In this document: piece after piece, positions 4,998 to 5,360 of the stretch
How positions within the stretch are numbered: position 1 is the stretch's first letter
Layout of the letters: the number at the start of each line of letters is the position of its first letter
Source: DRGT01 sp035685445
GTDB lineage: Archaea; Thermoproteota; Nitrososphaeria; Nitrososphaerales; Nitrosopumilaceae
NCBI GenBank assembly: GCA_035685445.1
Contig: DASSAK010000042.1
Location: 1 to 5,360, forward strand
Direction: 5' to 3'
DNA: 5,360 nucleotides
Position numbers and translations under genes: made by a program
The notes under the pieces: model-generated
What the model was told of the DNA's origin: nothing
The model's input: only the letters and a program-made list of their open reading frames with translations
Databases searched by the model: none

Positions 4998-5360
4998 ATG
5001 AGGCTGGCAAGCATGTCCGTTCCTGAGGCAGTCAGAGAGATTGTGACAAGAAATCGCTCAATCTATGACTGCATGAAGATGGATTTGATCAACTATACGG
5101 CGCTGGCCTTGAAGATTCAGCCCCAGGTTGAGAAAATGCTTGGAAATCCTGTGAATCCAAATACCATAGTTGTTGCAATCAAAAGATTTGCAGATTCGTT
5201 TGAGCAAAAAGAAGAGGTTACTGAAAAGCCTCCACTCAAAGATGCCAGACTTTCTGTAACTGATGGAATTTTAGATATTCGTATCCCTCGTGATTCATTT
5301 CAAATTGGACAGGCATCCACTCTGTTTGATGAGTTTTCAAAAATTGATCCTGACTATGAG
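4998..5360 (+). CDS. Conserved archaeal hypothetical protein, N-terminal part (3' end outside window)
   Basis: An open frame of 121 codons runs from ATG 4998 to the right edge without a stop. The visible protein reads MRLASMSVPEAVREIV, then RNRSIYDCMKMDLINYTALA, KIQPQVEKMLG, TIVVAIKRFADSF, a charged linker, and a beta-rich stretch with LSVTDGILDIRIPRD. The N-terminal helical part (INYTALA...VEKMLG...IVVAIKR) resembles, from memory, archaeal proteins with a small helical domain followed by an ACT-like regulatory domain; I hold this loosely. The start is uncertain: the second ATG at 5013 gives MSVPEAVREI, which looks like a natural N-terminus and fits the nearer TATA box. It is divergent from hsp20 and shares its 112-base promoter region. 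No signal peptide is seen. Confidence 0.72.
   Translation, partial: MRLASMSVPEAVREIVTRNRSIYDCMKMDLINYTALALKIQPQVEKMLGNPVNPNTIVVAIKRFADSFEQKEEVTEKPPLKDARLSVTDGILDIRIPRDSFQIGQASTLFDEFSKIDPDYE

Noticed and set aside
1..5360. CRISPR array, insertion sequence, toxin-antitoxin or defence system
   Set aside because: No regularly spaced identical repeats, transposase motifs, terminal inverted repeats or nuclease/toxin domains were found on either strand. The genes present are core archaeal functions.

Overview
The window looks like a chromosomal segment of an archaeon, most probably an ammonia-oxidising-type Nitrososphaerota (Thaumarchaeota) of the Nitrosopumilus kind. The evidence is an archaeal transcription factor B, a two-ring Cdc48/VAT ATPase, an archaeal-type Hsp20, AT-rich DNA, T-rich TATA boxes about 25-30 bases ahead of start codons (leaderless style), and GGTGAT/AGGAGG ribosome sites inside an operon. 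The lineage is my inference from protein style; no 16S or other marker is present.

Layout, left to right. Bases 1-225 hold the 3' end of a CBS-domain protein (+). Bases 280-477 encode a small DUF1059-type protein (+) with its own promoter. Bases 576-1511 encode a complete TFB (+) with a GTG start. It converges on a minus-strand gene so tightly that both use the same CTAG as stop codon. The minus-strand block runs right to left: hsp20 (4885-4391), cdc48 (4361-2214), a 72-residue CxxC protein (2185-1967) and a secreted leucine-zipper protein (1930-1508). Gaps are 29, 28 and 36 bases. The last gene has its own TATA box; the first three look like one operon. Bases 4886-4997 are a very AT-rich divergent promoter with an 18-base inverted repeat and repeated TATTAC motifs. 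From 4998 to the right edge runs the 5' part of a plus-strand gene of unknown function.

Working together: Hsp20 (holds unfolding proteins) followed by Cdc48 (ATP-driven unfoldase) is a protein quality-control pair, and the inverted repeat sits where a regulator of that operon would bind. I see no mobile element, CRISPR array, tRNA, rRNA or defence system, and no gap over 300 bases without a gene. The most useful second looks are the hsp20 promoter architecture, the odd start of the 72-residue gene, and the exported seven-heptad zipper protein.
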